Counted from the stretch's first letter, positions 22,676 to 31,464 are shown. The stretch is DNA of 64,000 nt from Candidatus Avelusimicrobium pullarium (GCA_944323745.1 CALUTQ010000002.1:124001-188000); one strand, 5' to 3'. Notes: generated by a model not told the origin, from the letters alone. Translations and numbers: made by a program.

Positions 22676-24637
22676 ATGTTTTGCTCCGTTGTTTTTGACG
22701 TTCCGTTGGACAGAGACTTTGACTACGCCATCCCCTCCGATTTACTGGGCAAAGTAAAACCCGGCGTGCGCGTTACGGCACCTTTCGGGCGTATGCTGAC
22801 GACGGGGCTGGTCGTTAAGGTTTCCCCCACTACTTCCTTTGCCAATTTGAATCAACTCAAAGAAATTGCCTGCGTTTTGGACGAGCGCCCTGTTTTCGGC
22901 TCGGATCTGTTCTTTTTGGCCGATTTTATGAAAAAAAACTGGGGCGGCCCGATTGGACAAATTTTATTTGCGCTGGTTCCCCCGCAGGCCTATTTCAAAC
23001 TGGGGCAAGCGGCCCCGCTGCCTTCGTTACAGCTGCCTTCTGTTGCTGCCTTGAAAGACGAACAGCAAGCCGTGTTTGCTGATTTAAACGCCTGTTTAAA
23101 CAACGGGTTTCACCACATACTGCTAAGCGGCAACGACAGCCGGGGCAAAACGGATATTGTGCTGCGTTTAGCCCGCCAAACATTGGCCGGCTACGGCCAG
23201 GCGCTGCTTACGTTGCCCGATGTGCTGGCAGCCCAAAATTTTGCTAAATCAATTACGTCGCTTTTCCCGCCGGATACGGTTTTTTGCTGGCACAGCCGTA
23301 TGCTTTTAAGCCAAAAGAAAAAAATTTTCTCCCGCGTGTGCCACGGCCTGCCGTGCGTTATTGTGTCGGCGCGTTCGGGCGGGCTGCTGCCGTTTAAAAA
23401 CTTGCGGCTGGCCGCTATGCTGGAAGAAGAAAACGACAATTATAAGCAGGAAGAAAACAAACCTTATTTTCACTTGCGCGACGTTTTGCTTTGCCGCACC
23501 CAACAGCACGAGGCGCTTTTTGTGTCCGTTTCGGATACGCCTTCGCTGGAAACGCTGTTTGCCGTCAAACAGGGTTCCTGCCGGCAATATCGGTTGTCTT
23601 TGCCCAAGGACGGCCGTTTTGCCCTGCAGTACAAAGTAACCGGCAAAAAAGGCGAACACTCGGCCTTATTTTCCGATTTTCTGCTGGACCAGTTAAAAGA
23701 CAATTTGCAAAATAAACAGGCCTCTTTGATTATTTTAAACCGCCGCGGCTACGCCAACGCTTATTACTGTTTAAACTGTGGGGCCTACGCCAAATGCAAA
23801 AAATGCGGCGCTATTTTGGCGCGGGAAAAGACCAAAGACGGGGAAGATATTTTAGTTTGCAAAAAATGCGGCCATAAAGAAAGTCTGCAGCAAACCTGCC
23901 CGCAGTGCCAAAACAAAATTTTTAAGTCCCGCGGCGGCGGAACGCAAAAAATCGTCTCGGAAATAAATAAACTTTTCCCGCAGGCGCGCGTACTGCGCTT
24001 GGACGGAGACACGCTTAAAAATAAAGACGGCCAAGGCCATCTGGTGCGTTTGGCGTTGGACAGAAAAGAGGCGGACGTCGTCGTAGGCACCCGCCAAGCG
24101 TTGGAAGCGGCCCTTTCGCCGCAGGTTACGCTGTGTGCGGTGGCCGATGCCGATTTGGAATTGGACAGCCCCGATTTCCGCGCGTCCGAAAAATTCGGCC
24201 AATTGCTTTTTAAACTCAAAAACCGTCTTTGCACCCGCCCCGGCGGAAGGCTGATTATTCAAACGTCTTCGGCCGATATATATCCGTTTGAAGCGCTGGC
24301 ATCAGATTACATTTCCTGCGCGCGCGAAGAAATGCTCTCGCGGGAAGGATTTGCCTATCCGCCTTTTGTGCAAATGGTCAAATTGCTCATCAAAAGCAAG
24401 GACGGCACCCTGCTCAACGCCGAAACCGCCCGCGTGATGAGCGCCGCCGCCCCCTTTTGCACCGAAGCGCTCGGCCCCGTTAAAACCGGCAAAAAGACCG
24501 ATACGTTAAAAAAGCAATATCTGCTTTTCAAAACCACGCCCGAAAAATACGCCGCTTTGGTGCACGCGCTGGACAGACTTGTTCCTTCTAAAAAAACCGA
24601 GTTTAAACTGACGGCCGACCCGTACGATTTTTATTAA
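22676..24637 (+). CDS. priA: primosomal protein PriA, helicase motifs partly lost
   Basis: 653 residues. The N-terminal 3-prime-binding domain (FDVPLDRDFDYAIP) and the eight zinc-binding cysteines (365-411, four CxxC pairs) are intact, as is a Walker A (GNDSRGKT, 152-159). Other helicase motifs are changed: the DEEH box reads EEEN (250-253), the SATPSLES motif reads SDTPSLET, and no QVAGRAGR motif is seen where LLFKLKNRLCTRPGGR stands. PriA reloads the replisome at stalled forks; helicase-dead PriA that still does so is known from Actinobacteria. I infer the same here. No frameshift is apparent. Confidence 0.87.
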   Translation: MFCSVVFDVPLDRDFDYAIPSDLLGKVKPGVRVTAPFGRMLTTGLVVKVSPTTSFANLNQLKEIACVLDERPVFGSDLFFLADFMKKNWGGPIGQILFALVPPQAYFKLGQAAPLPSLQLPSVAALKDEQQAVFADLNACLNNGFHHILLSGNDSRGKTDIVLRLARQTLAGYGQALLTLPDVLAAQNFAKSITSLFPPDTVFCWHSRMLLSQKKKIFSRVCHGLPCVIVSARSGGLLPFKNLRLAAMLEEENDNYKQEENKPYFHLRDVLLCRTQQHEALFVSVSDTPSLETLFAVKQGSCRQYRLSLPKDGRFALQYKVTGKKGEHSALFSDFLLDQLKDNLQNKQASLIILNRRGYANAYYCLNCGAYAKCKKCGAILAREKTKDGEDILVCKKCGHKESLQQTCPQCQNKIFKSRGGGTQKIVSEINKLFPQARVLRLDGDTLKNKDGQGHLVRLALDRKEADVVVGTRQALEAALSPQVTLCAVADADLELDSPDFRASEKFGQLLFKLKNRLCTRPGGRLIIQTSSADIYPFEALASDYISCAREEMLSREGFAYPPFVQMVKLLIKSKDGTLLNAETARVMSAAAPFCTEALGPVKTGKKTDTLKKQYLLFKTTPEKYAALVHALDRLVPSKKTEFKLTADPYDFY

Positions 24638-24663
24638 TTTTCCCTGCGGCGCTTTTGCTTTTT

Positions 24664-24679
24664 CTTACGCGCGCGTAAG
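24664..24679. repeat. perfect 16-bp palindrome before the tyrS promoter
   Basis: CTTACGCGCGCGTAAG, with no spacer, lying 8 bases upstream of the TGC of the extended -10, where a -35 would be. It could be an operator or part of the priA terminator. Confidence 0.5.
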
Positions 24680-24687
24680 GGTGTATA

Positions 24688-24696
24688 TGCTAAAAT
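24688..24696 (+). promoter_or_regulatory. extended -10 promoter of tyrS
   Basis: TGCTAAAAT, identical to the elements before ftsK and the DUF805 gene, but here 76 bases from the start codon, leaving a real leader. Confidence 0.55.
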
Positions 24697-24707
24697 ATAA
24701 AAAAGCA

Positions 24708-24749
24708 CTTTCCTCCGCCGGCTTTATATGCTGCCCGCCGGACGGAAAG
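24708..24749 (+). promoter_or_regulatory. hairpin in the tyrS leader
   Basis: CTTTCCTCCGCCGGC and GCCGGACGGAAAG pair with small bulges around a 9-14 base loop. No T-box motif or T-run is seen, so it is a leader structure of unknown purpose. Confidence 0.45.
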
Positions 24750-24772
24750 GTATATGTTTTATGTGAGGGCGT

Positions 24773-25933
24773 ATGAATATTCAGGAACAAATTGCCTTTT
24801 TAACCCGCGGCTGCGTGGACGTAGTCAACACCGAAGGCCTGCAAAAAAAATTGGAAAGCGGTAAAAAATTAATCGTTAAATTGGGCTGCGACCCCACCAG
24901 TGCAGACCTGCACCTGGGGCACAGCGTGGTGCTTTCCCTGTTGCGCCGCTTTCAAGACTTGGGGCACACCGCCGTGCTGGTCATCGGCGATTTTACCGCC
25001 GCCATCGGCGACCCCTCCGGCCGCGACTCCACCCGTCCCGTCCTTCCGCGCGAAAAAATACTGGACAATGCCAAAACCTACACCGAGCAGGCTTTTAAAG
25101 TTTTAAAGCCCGAACAAACCCAAATTCGCTTTAACAGCGAGTGGCTGGACCCTTTTGTCAGCGGCAAAGACCTGCTGCAAACCCTTTCCAAGGTTACCGT
25201 TTCGCAAGTGTTGGAACGCGAAGATTTCAAAAAAAGAATGAAAGAAGGCAACCCGATCAGTATGCTGGAAATTTTGTACAGCCTCTTTCAGGGGCAGGAC
25301 TCCGTTGCCCTTAAAGCCGATGTGGAGCTGGGCGGCACGGATCAGATTTTTAACCTGCTGGTGGGCCGCCAGCTGCAAAAACAGAACGGCATTGAACCGC
25401 AAATTGCCATCACCGTGCCTTTGCTGGTGGGCATTGACGGCGTGAAAAAGATGTCCAAATCTTACGGCAACTATGTGGGCCTTAACGACGCCCCCAACGA
25501 TATGTTCGGCAAGCTGATGTCTATTTCCGACGAAATGATGCTCAACTACTACGAGCTGTTAACGTCGGAAAACTTAGCCGAGGTAAAAGCAATGCACCCG
25601 ATGGAGGCCAAAAAACGTTTGGCCGGCCTGCTGACGGAACGCTTTCACGGCAAAGAAGCGGCTTTGGCAGCGCGCGAAAATTTTGAAAAAGTCTTTTCCA
25701 AAAAAGAAAATCCGGACGAAATGCCCGTGTTTAAACCCGCCGAAGGCGCTATGCTCTCGGCCGTGCTGTTTGAAGCCGGCGCCGCCCAAAGCAAAAACAA
25801 AGCCCGCGCTTTGATAGAGCAGGGAGCGGTGCGCTTAAACGGCAAAAAAATCACGCAGGACGGCCCGCTGTCTTTTAAATACGGCGACGTATTGCAGGCC
25901 GGCAAACGCGCGTTTTTTAAACTGAGCCATTAA
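24773..25933 (+). CDS. tyrS: tyrosyl-tRNA synthetase
   Basis: 386 residues. Class I signatures HLGH in CDPTSADLHLGHSVVL and KMSKS in VKKMSKSYGNYVG are intact. The C-terminal S4-like RNA-binding domain is present (SKNKARALIEQGAVRLNGKK). It charges tRNA-Tyr. GAGG lies seven bases before the ATG. The long leader has a hairpin but no evident T-box. Confidence 0.95.
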   Translation: MNIQEQIAFLTRGCVDVVNTEGLQKKLESGKKLIVKLGCDPTSADLHLGHSVVLSLLRRFQDLGHTAVLVIGDFTAAIGDPSGRDSTRPVLPREKILDNAKTYTEQAFKVLKPEQTQIRFNSEWLDPFVSGKDLLQTLSKVTVSQVLEREDFKKRMKEGNPISMLEILYSLFQGQDSVALKADVELGGTDQIFNLLVGRQLQKQNGIEPQIAITVPLLVGIDGVKKMSKSYGNYVGLNDAPNDMFGKLMSISDEMMLNYYELLTSENLAEVKAMHPMEAKKRLAGLLTERFHGKEAALAARENFEKVFSKKENPDEMPVFKPAEGAMLSAVLFEAGAAQSKNKARALIEQGAVRLNGKKITQDGPLSFKYGDVLQAGKRAFFKLSH

Positions 25934-25941
25934 TTAAGCCA

Positions 25942-26913
25942 ATGAAAAAAAGACTGTTTATTCCCCTCGGCATTTTCCTGCTGCTTTTGGCAGGGTTTGT
26001 GCTGTTTATAAAACTGCATTATTTCAGCACCGGCGAAGAATTGGTGTTTGAAATCAAACCCGGTCAGACCGCCGGCGAAGTGGCCCAAAACCTTAAAGAC
26101 GAAGGCGTCATTAAAAGCCGTACGTGGTTTAAACTCATCTTAAAGCTTTCTTCTTCCGCCAAGGACTTAAAAGCCGGCAAATACGACTTGCGCAAAAATA
26201 TGCCCTCAGAGTCGGTGCTTAACTGCATTAAAAGCGGCAAATGCCTGCACCTGACCAAATTGACCATTCCCGAAGGGTGGCGCAGCGAAGAAATTGCCGA
26301 AGCGTTGGCCACCAACAACATTACCGATGCGCGGGCCTTTTTGGACATTGTACGCAAACGGGACTTGGAAGGGCAGCTTTTCCCCTCCACCTATCATTTT
26401 TCCGAAAATACCCCCGCCTGGGCCGTGGTGGACGCAATGCTGGCCCAATACAACAAAACCATTAAGCCGCTTTTCAGCCAGTATAAAACCGATTTGAGCG
26501 AAAAAGAAGTGCTTACGGTGGCTTCTATCGTGGAAAGAGAGGCTATCTTTCACGATGAACGGCCCAAAATTGCCGCAGTGTATTTGAACCGTCTTAAAAT
26601 CGGCAAACGTTTGGAAGCCGACCCCACCGTGCAATACGCGTTGGGCTTTAACTTCCGCGAAAACCGCTACTGGAAAAAGGGCCTGACCTATAAAGACCTG
26701 CGCAACCCTTCCCCCTACAACACCTATCGCTATAACGGGCTGCCGCCGGGGCCCATTGCCAACCCCAGTTACGAGTCCGTCAAAGCCGTTTTAAACCCCC
26801 AGCCGGACTTTGACGCACTTTATTTTGTGGCGGACAATACCGGTCGGCACGATTTCAGCCGCACGTATAACGAACATTTGATTAAGAAAAACAAATACCG
26901 CCGCAAAAACTGA
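25942..26913 (+). CDS. mltG: endolytic murein transglycosylase
   Basis: 323 residues. One N-terminal membrane helix (about 4-24), a LysM-like segment (FEIKPGQTAGEVAQNLKD), then the YceG domain with the conserved LTVASIVEREA, whose first glutamate is the catalytic candidate by family knowledge, and the closing NGLPPGPIANPSYESVKAVL. It cuts growing glycan strands in the periplasm and sets their length. It follows tyrS by eight bases with no good ribosome site, so coupling is likely. Confidence 0.93.
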   Translation: MKKRLFIPLGIFLLLLAGFVLFIKLHYFSTGEELVFEIKPGQTAGEVAQNLKDEGVIKSRTWFKLILKLSSSAKDLKAGKYDLRKNMPSESVLNCIKSGKCLHLTKLTIPEGWRSEEIAEALATNNITDARAFLDIVRKRDLEGQLFPSTYHFSENTPAWAVVDAMLAQYNKTIKPLFSQYKTDLSEKEVLTVASIVEREAIFHDERPKIAAVYLNRLKIGKRLEADPTVQYALGFNFRENRYWKKGLTYKDLRNPSPYNTYRYNGLPPGPIANPSYESVKAVLNPQPDFDALYFVADNTGRHDFSRTYNEHLIKKNKYRRKN

Positions 26914-26914
26914 T

Positions 26915-26944
26915 AAAAAACCCCGCGTATGAGCGGGGTTTTTT
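26915..26944 (+). terminator. terminator of tyrS-mltG
   Basis: AAAAACCCCGC, 6-base loop, GCGGGGTTTTTT, immediately after the mltG stop. Confidence 0.9.
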
Positions 26945-26978
26945 ATGAAAAAAAGAAGCCGGTTTCGGCAAAATTTTC

Positions 26979-27013
26979 TAAAAAAAGCTTCTCGTTCTTT
27001 GCAAAAGAAGCTT
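26979..27013 (-). terminator. terminator of the HAD gene
   Basis: Minus strand AAGCTTCT, loop, AGAAGCTT running into TTTTT, six bases after the HAD stop. Confidence 0.65.
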
Positions 27014-27018
27014 ATCCG

Positions 27019-27819
27019 TCAGGCAAATAATTCCTGCAGGGTTTGTTTTACGCCTTCCTGCTCGTTAGACGGACAAATGCGTTTAGCCGCGGCTTTGGCC
27101 TGCGGGGAGGCATTTTCCACCGCTACGCCCAAGCCGGCCGCGCGCAGCATATCGGCATCGTTTAGGCTGTCGCCAAACGCTATGGCGGAGGATACGTCTA
27201 TTCCCAAGGTTTGACACAAACTTTGCATTGCCAGGGCTTTGACGGCATTGGCTGCGGTTACTTCAATATGTCCAAAACCGGAATGCGAAACAGCCAAAGC
27301 GGGAAATTGTTGCTCAAGCGCCTGCAGCATTTGTTCGCAGGTGTCGCCGTCCGGCGTAATAAAAAACACTTTATGGGGATAAATGTTTTTATTGTACAAC
27401 GGCGGCACAGGCTGTACGGGCACGCCGGTTATTTGGCTTTCCAGTTTAATTTCGGGTGCCTGCGGGTTAAAGGCATACCAGTCGTTTCCGGCATACAGGC
27501 TGGTCTGTACCTGCGGGAAATGTGCCTTTGCAAAAGCCACCACCGCCGCGCTTTGCTGCGGGGTCAAACAAAGGCTGCGCAAAGGGTTTAAATCTTTATC
27601 CAGCGTCAGCGCACCGCCATAGCAAATCATCGGGGAAGAAATGCCTATTTCCCGTTGCAAAGGCAAAGCCGCCGCCGGCATACGGGCCGTTACAATGACA
27701 AAAGGCACTCCGCGTGCCACCAGCGCGCGCAAATAAAGCGCGGTGGCGGCAGGGACACGGTGGGCATTGTTTAAAAGGGTGCCGTCCAAATCGGAAAACA
27801 CAATTTTATATTCCTGCAT
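27019..27819 (-). CDS. HAD-family phosphatase, Cof type
   Basis: 266 residues from 27819 (MQEYKIVFSDLDGTLL). Motif I DLDGTLL, motif II VTARM, and motif IV GDSLNDADMLRAAG are present; a cap of about 100 residues between motifs II and III marks the type IIB (Cof) group. Such enzymes hydrolyse sugar phosphates or cofactors; the substrate cannot be read. The start is supported by a consensus TATAAT (27826-27831) six bases upstream, another leaderless arrangement. Confidence 0.88.
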   Translation of the reverse strand: MQEYKIVFSDLDGTLLNNAHRVPAATALYLRALVARGVPFVIVTARMPAAALPLQREIGISSPMICYGGALTLDKDLNPLRSLCLTPQQSAAVVAFAKAHFPQVQTSLYAGNDWYAFNPQAPEIKLESQITGVPVQPVPPLYNKNIYPHKVFFITPDGDTCEQMLQALEQQFPALAVSHSGFGHIEVTAANAVKALAMQSLCQTLGIDVSSAIAFGDSLNDADMLRAAGLGVAVENASPQAKAAAKRICPSNEQEGVKQTLQELFA

Positions 27820-27825
27820 AGTTAC

Positions 27826-27831
27826 ATTATA
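27826..27831 (-). promoter_or_regulatory. -10 element of the HAD gene, leaderless spacing
   Basis: Minus strand TATAAT, six bases before the ATG at 27819. Continuing to 27876 is the terminator of the upstream ATPase. Confidence 0.5.
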
Positions 27832-27849
27832 CAAAGCCTTCCAAGGCAC

Positions 27850-27876
27850 AAAAAAGGCCGCCCCGAAAGGCGGCCT
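27850..27876 (-). terminator. terminator of the metal-ATPase operon
   Basis: Minus strand AGGCCGCC, loop, GGCGGCCT followed by TTTTT. Confidence 0.88.
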
Positions 27877-27881
27877 GGCAT

Positions 27882-29717
27882 TTATTTTTTAAAGGCCAAG
27901 GGGCGTAAAGAGTTTAACACCGCCAGCACCGATACCCCCACATCGGCAAATACGGCTTCCCACAACGTGGCCACTCCTAACACCCCAAGCAATAACACGG
28001 CCGCTTTGACCAACAGCGAAAACCAAATGTTCTGCTTGACGATTTTGACCGTAAAGCGGCTTAAGGCCACCGCCTGCGGAATTTTGGACGGCTTATCGTC
28101 GGTCAGCACCACGTCGGCCGCTTCTATGGCGGCGTCGGAGCCTAAAGCCCCCATTGCAATACCTACGTCGGCGCGGGCCAACACGGGGGCGTCGTTAATG
28201 CCGTCGCCAGCAAACAAGAGCGTGGTGCCCAGAGCTTTTTCTTTCATTAAGTCTTCCACCAGACGCACTTTGTCTGCCGGCAGCAAAGAGGCGTACATTT
28301 TGTCCACGCCCGCCTGCTTGGCCACAGGCTCGGCCGCTTGGGTGCTGTCTCCCGTGAGCATAACCGTCTGTGTAAAACCCAGACGTTTCAAATCGGCCAC
28401 GGCTTGGGCAGAATCTTCTTTCAAGCCGTCGGCAAACGTCAAACAGCCGGCATATTGGCCGTTGCGGCTGACAAATACCGCCGTGCCGGCGGGCACGTCA
28501 ACAGGGCGCTTAAAGTCCGGCGCGATGCCGTTTTCTTTACCGGCAAACATTTCTGCTCCGTCCAAGCGGGCAAACACGCCAAGGCCGGCTTTTTCGCGCA
28601 CATTCTGCAGGCGGCTTTTATCTATATTTTTGCCATAGGCTTTTGTTACCGCCAAGGCCAGCGGATGGCGGGAGCCGCTTTCGGCATAGGCGGCCCAGCA
28701 AAGCAAATCTTCCGCCGTTACGCCCGCGGCCGGATAAATGCCGCTTACTTCAAAGGCGCCGCGGGTAAGCGTACCTGTTTTATCAAACACCATAACGGAA
28801 CCTTTAGCCAGCCCTTCCAAACTGCCGCTGCCTTTAATCAGCACACCGCGCCGCGCCGCCGCCCCGATACCGCCAAAAAACCCCAGCGGCACGGACAGCA
28901 CCAACGCACACGGGCAGGAAATCACCAAAAAGATAAGCGCGCGGTACACCCAGTCTTTCAGTTGGGCGTCTGCAAACAGCAAAGGCGGCACAAAAGCCGT
29001 CAATACGGCAGCCGCCACCACGGCCGGCGTGTACCAACGGGCAAAGCGCGTAATAAAGCGTTCCGTAGGCGTTTTTTTGGCGGAAGCATTTTCCACCAGT
29101 TCCAATATTTTGGCTACGGCTGAGGAGGCATAAGGACGCAGAGCTTTTATTTCCAGCTCGCCGTCCAGCGCAATTACCCCGCTAAGCAGCTCTTTGCCTT
29201 CCTGCGCGCTTACCGGCATAGATTCCCCCGTCAGGGCGGAAGCGTCTATCATACTGCTGCCTTTTACCACGACCCCGTCCAAGGCCACGCGCTGGCCCGG
29301 TTTAACCAAAAAGATCTCGCCCGTTTTTACATCTTCCGGTTTTACGTCCGTCCAGCCCGTTTCCCGTTTGACCTGCACGCTAAGCGGCGTCAGCTCCATT
29401 AAAGAACGCACGCTTCGGCGGGAGCGGTGCACGGCCCAGTCCAAAAAGAACTCTCCGATTTGGTAAAAAAGCATAACCGCTACCGCTTCAGGATATTCCC
29501 CCACGATAAACGCGCCCACGGTGGCCAGCGCCATCAGGAAGTTTTCGTCCAGCCATTCGCCTTTCAGCACATTGCGCACGGCGCGGTATACCACGTCCCC
29601 GCCGCAAATAACATAGGCCGCCACAAACAGCGCCACCTTCCACATTGGGGACGACACCCACACCGCCGCCCCAAGGCCCAACCCCCCGAATAAAATTTGT
29701 ATCAGTTGTCTTTTCAT
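27882..29717 (-). CDS. P1B-type heavy-metal ATPase, zinc/cadmium type
   Basis: 611 residues. TGES (163-166), the CPC metal motif in the membrane (SCPCALVLSVPLG, 268-270), phosphorylated Asp312 in DKTGTLT, the SRHPLA motif of P1B pumps (His351-Pro352) and GDGINDAP are all present. The last helix carries FADVGVSVLAVLNSLR with the aspartate typical of ZntA/CadA zinc-cadmium pumps. It lacks the N-terminal heavy-metal-binding domain of many relatives. It exports metal using ATP. AGGAG precedes the start; the SmtB-like gene lies eight bases upstream in the same operon. Confidence 0.92.
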   Translation of the reverse strand: MKRQLIQILFGGLGLGAAVWVSSPMWKVALFVAAYVICGGDVVYRAVRNVLKGEWLDENFLMALATVGAFIVGEYPEAVAVMLFYQIGEFFLDWAVHRSRRSVRSLMELTPLSVQVKRETGWTDVKPEDVKTGEIFLVKPGQRVALDGVVVKGSSMIDASALTGESMPVSAQEGKELLSGVIALDGELEIKALRPYASSAVAKILELVENASAKKTPTERFITRFARWYTPAVVAAAVLTAFVPPLLFADAQLKDWVYRALIFLVISCPCALVLSVPLGFFGGIGAAARRGVLIKGSGSLEGLAKGSVMVFDKTGTLTRGAFEVSGIYPAAGVTAEDLLCWAAYAESGSRHPLALAVTKAYGKNIDKSRLQNVREKAGLGVFARLDGAEMFAGKENGIAPDFKRPVDVPAGTAVFVSRNGQYAGCLTFADGLKEDSAQAVADLKRLGFTQTVMLTGDSTQAAEPVAKQAGVDKMYASLLPADKVRLVEDLMKEKALGTTLLFAGDGINDAPVLARADVGIAMGALGSDAAIEAADVVLTDDKPSKIPQAVALSRFTVKIVKQNIWFSLLVKAAVLLLGVLGVATLWEAVFADVGVSVLAVLNSLRPLAFKK

Positions 29718-29725
29718 ATTTTCTC

Positions 29726-30079
29726 CTACTCCCGTACGTGCTCTAAACCTTGTTTAAAAATAGATTCCACGTGTTTGTCTGCCAAAGAATAAATAATTAC
29801 TTTTCCTTCCCGCCGGCTTTTGACCAGTTTGGCCTGCTTTAATATGCGCAGCTGGTGCGACAGGGCAGACTGCGTGATGCCCAACAGAGCCGCCAAGTCC
29901 AGCACGCACAATTCCTGCGTTTGCAACGCCGACAAAATGCGTACCCGCGTAGAATCGGCAAACATTTTATACAGATCTGCCAATTCGTACAATGTTTCTT
30001 CCGGCGGCATACGTTTGGCCAGCGCACGGGCTTGCGCCGGGCTCAGGTGCAAAAAAGAAGGTATATTTTCTTTGGTCAT
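29726..30079 (-). CDS. ArsR/SmtB-family metal-sensing repressor
   Basis: 117 residues from 30079 (MTKENIPSFLHLSP), which has GAGG seven bases upstream; the longer frame adds 11 residues across the leader. Winged helix with recognition helix QSALSHQLRILKQAKLV. The alpha-5 zinc site is complete and spaced as in SmtB: Asp101, His103, His114, Glu117. The alpha-3 region reads ELCVLDLA, with one of the two CadC-type cysteines (Cys58) and Leu at the other. This suggests zinc sensing more than cadmium or lead. It should repress its own operon through the palindrome at 30111-30130. Confidence 0.92.
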   Translation of the reverse strand: MTKENIPSFLHLSPAQARALAKRMPPEETLYELADLYKMFADSTRVRILSALQTQELCVLDLAALLGITQSALSHQLRILKQAKLVKSRREGKVIIYSLADKHVESIFKQGLEHVRE

Positions 30080-30110
30080 ACATCCTCGCAAAGCATTATT
30101 TAAAATAAAC

Positions 30111-30161
30111 ATATGAACAAGTGTTCATATATAGTATACATCCTTCCGCATTGTTTGTCAA
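30111..30161 (-). promoter_or_regulatory. promoter and SmtB/ArsR-type operator of the metal-ATPase operon
   Basis: Minus strand TTGACA (30156-30161), 17-base spacer, TATACT (30133-30138). Just downstream is ATATGAACA-AG-TGTTCATAT (30111-30130), a perfect 9-2-9 palindrome of the ArsR/SmtB operator type, covering the expected transcription start. Confidence 0.85.
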
Positions 30162-30330
30162 GATTGGTACATTTTGTGTTTCACCAATCATACAAACAGC
30201 AAAGCAAAAACAGCCGTCAAGCAAAAAACGGGTAAACAATAGACGGCAACAGTGCACGGGAAAAACGCCCCCCCGAAAGATCGTTTTCACGCAAACGTTG
30301 TATACGTTTTACCGGCAGGAAGAAGACGAA
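30162..30330. other. intergenic region, no gene seen
   Basis: Between the metal operon promoter and the murG terminator. A GATTGGT/ACCAATC inverted repeat (about 30162-30189) is the only structure noticed. Confidence 0.4.
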
Positions 30331-30357
30331 AAAAGCCCCGTTTCAGACGAGGCTTTT
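30331..30357 (-). terminator. terminator of the mnmE-murG operon
   Basis: Minus strand AAAAGCCTCG, loop, CGGGGCTTTT followed by T; one G-T pair. Confidence 0.8.
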
Positions 30358-30367
30358 GAAAGAAGAA

Positions 30368-31462
30368 TTACAGTTTTTTAAGCAAATGCGCCACCTGTTC
30401 CGTGGCGGTCATCGGGTCGGGCAGGCCCAGTTTGGCGTAATTTTCCTGCATTGTTTGCAGAATAGAATTATTGGCCGCGTTTAAGATGCGGTCCATCAGT
30501 GTGTAAAGCTCGGCCTGCAGCTGCGGGCCCTGTTCCACCAAAGCGGCACAGCCCACGCTTTGCAGCACTTTTGCGTTATAGTACTGATGATTGGCCGCCG
30601 CCGTAGGAAGCGGCACCAGAAGAGCCGGTTTTTTGCAATAAATCAGCTCGGCCAACGTGCCTGCACCGCTGCGGCACACGGCAAGATCGCAGGCGTGCAT
30701 CAGGTCATAAATTTCGTTGGAATAAGGCAGCACTTTGACGCGGCTTGTTTTACCGTAATGATTGCAAATACTTTGGTACCAGCGCTCGCCGCTGATGTGG
30801 ATAAACTGCACGTCGTCATTTTCGGCCACCAGCCGTTTGACGGCCTCAATAAGCGCTTGATTCAAACCTTTGGCGCCTTGGCTGCCGCCAAACAAAAGCA
30901 CGGTTTTGTAATCGGGGTTTAAGCCCAGATTGGAAAGGGTGGTCTTTCTGTCCACCGGTTCGGCAAATTCCTTGCGGATCGGGGTGCCGACCAGCACGGC
31001 GCGGGGAAGCTTTTCGTTGACGGGCAGCCCCAGCAGAAACAAATCCGTCCAGCGGGAACAGATTTTATTGGACAGCCCAATTTTGGTGTTGGAATCGTGC
31101 ACGGCGGTTTTAATGCCTTTAAAGTGGGCAACAAAAATAAGCGGAAAGGAAATATATCCCCCCGTTCCCAGCGCCACGTCGGGTTTAAACTGCTGCACAA
31201 TATGACGTGTTTGAGAAAGCGCTTTGACAAACTTGCAAAAAAACGAAATGTAACGCAGCGGATTTAAAGAACGCGGGAAAGAGCAAAAATCTATTTCCTG
31301 ATACTTTAGTTTATTGTCTTCCAACACCTGACGGGAAGGGTCCCCCCTGCGCACGATAAACAGCACGCTGCAGCCTTGCTTGTTAAGCAGGCGCCCCAAG
31401 GAAAACCCGGGGTAGAAATGTCCGCCGGTGCCGCCGGCCGCAATAAGGAAACGTTTGTTCAT
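30368..31462 (-). CDS. murG: UDP-GlcNAc transferase MurG (lipid II synthesis)
   Basis: 364 residues. The glycine-rich AAGGTGGHFYPG at the N-terminus and the UDP-GlcNAc-binding GAGTLAELIYCKKPALLVPLP region are present, with GGSQGAKGLN at the start of the second Rossmann domain. It adds GlcNAc to lipid I on the inner face of the membrane. Last gene of the 11-gene operon, two bases after ftsW. Confidence 0.94.
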   Translation of the reverse strand: MNKRFLIAAGGTGGHFYPGFSLGRLLNKQGCSVLFIVRRGDPSRQVLEDNKLKYQEIDFCSFPRSLNPLRYISFFCKFVKALSQTRHIVQQFKPDVALGTGGYISFPLIFVAHFKGIKTAVHDSNTKIGLSNKICSRWTDLFLLGLPVNEKLPRAVLVGTPIRKEFAEPVDRKTTLSNLGLNPDYKTVLLFGGSQGAKGLNQALIEAVKRLVAENDDVQFIHISGERWYQSICNHYGKTSRVKVLPYSNEIYDLMHACDLAVCRSGAGTLAELIYCKKPALLVPLPTAAANHQYYNAKVLQSVGCAALVEQGPQLQAELYTLMDRILNAANNSILQTMQENYAKLGLPDPMTATEQVAHLLKKL

Positions 31463-31464
31463 AA

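Noticed and set aside
24080-24260. Frameshift in priA to explain the missing motif VI
   Set aside because: The frame stays open and the flanking sequence (DFRASEKFGQLL before, GGRLIIQT after) continues in the same frame with PriA-like spacing, so substitution rather than frameshift fits.
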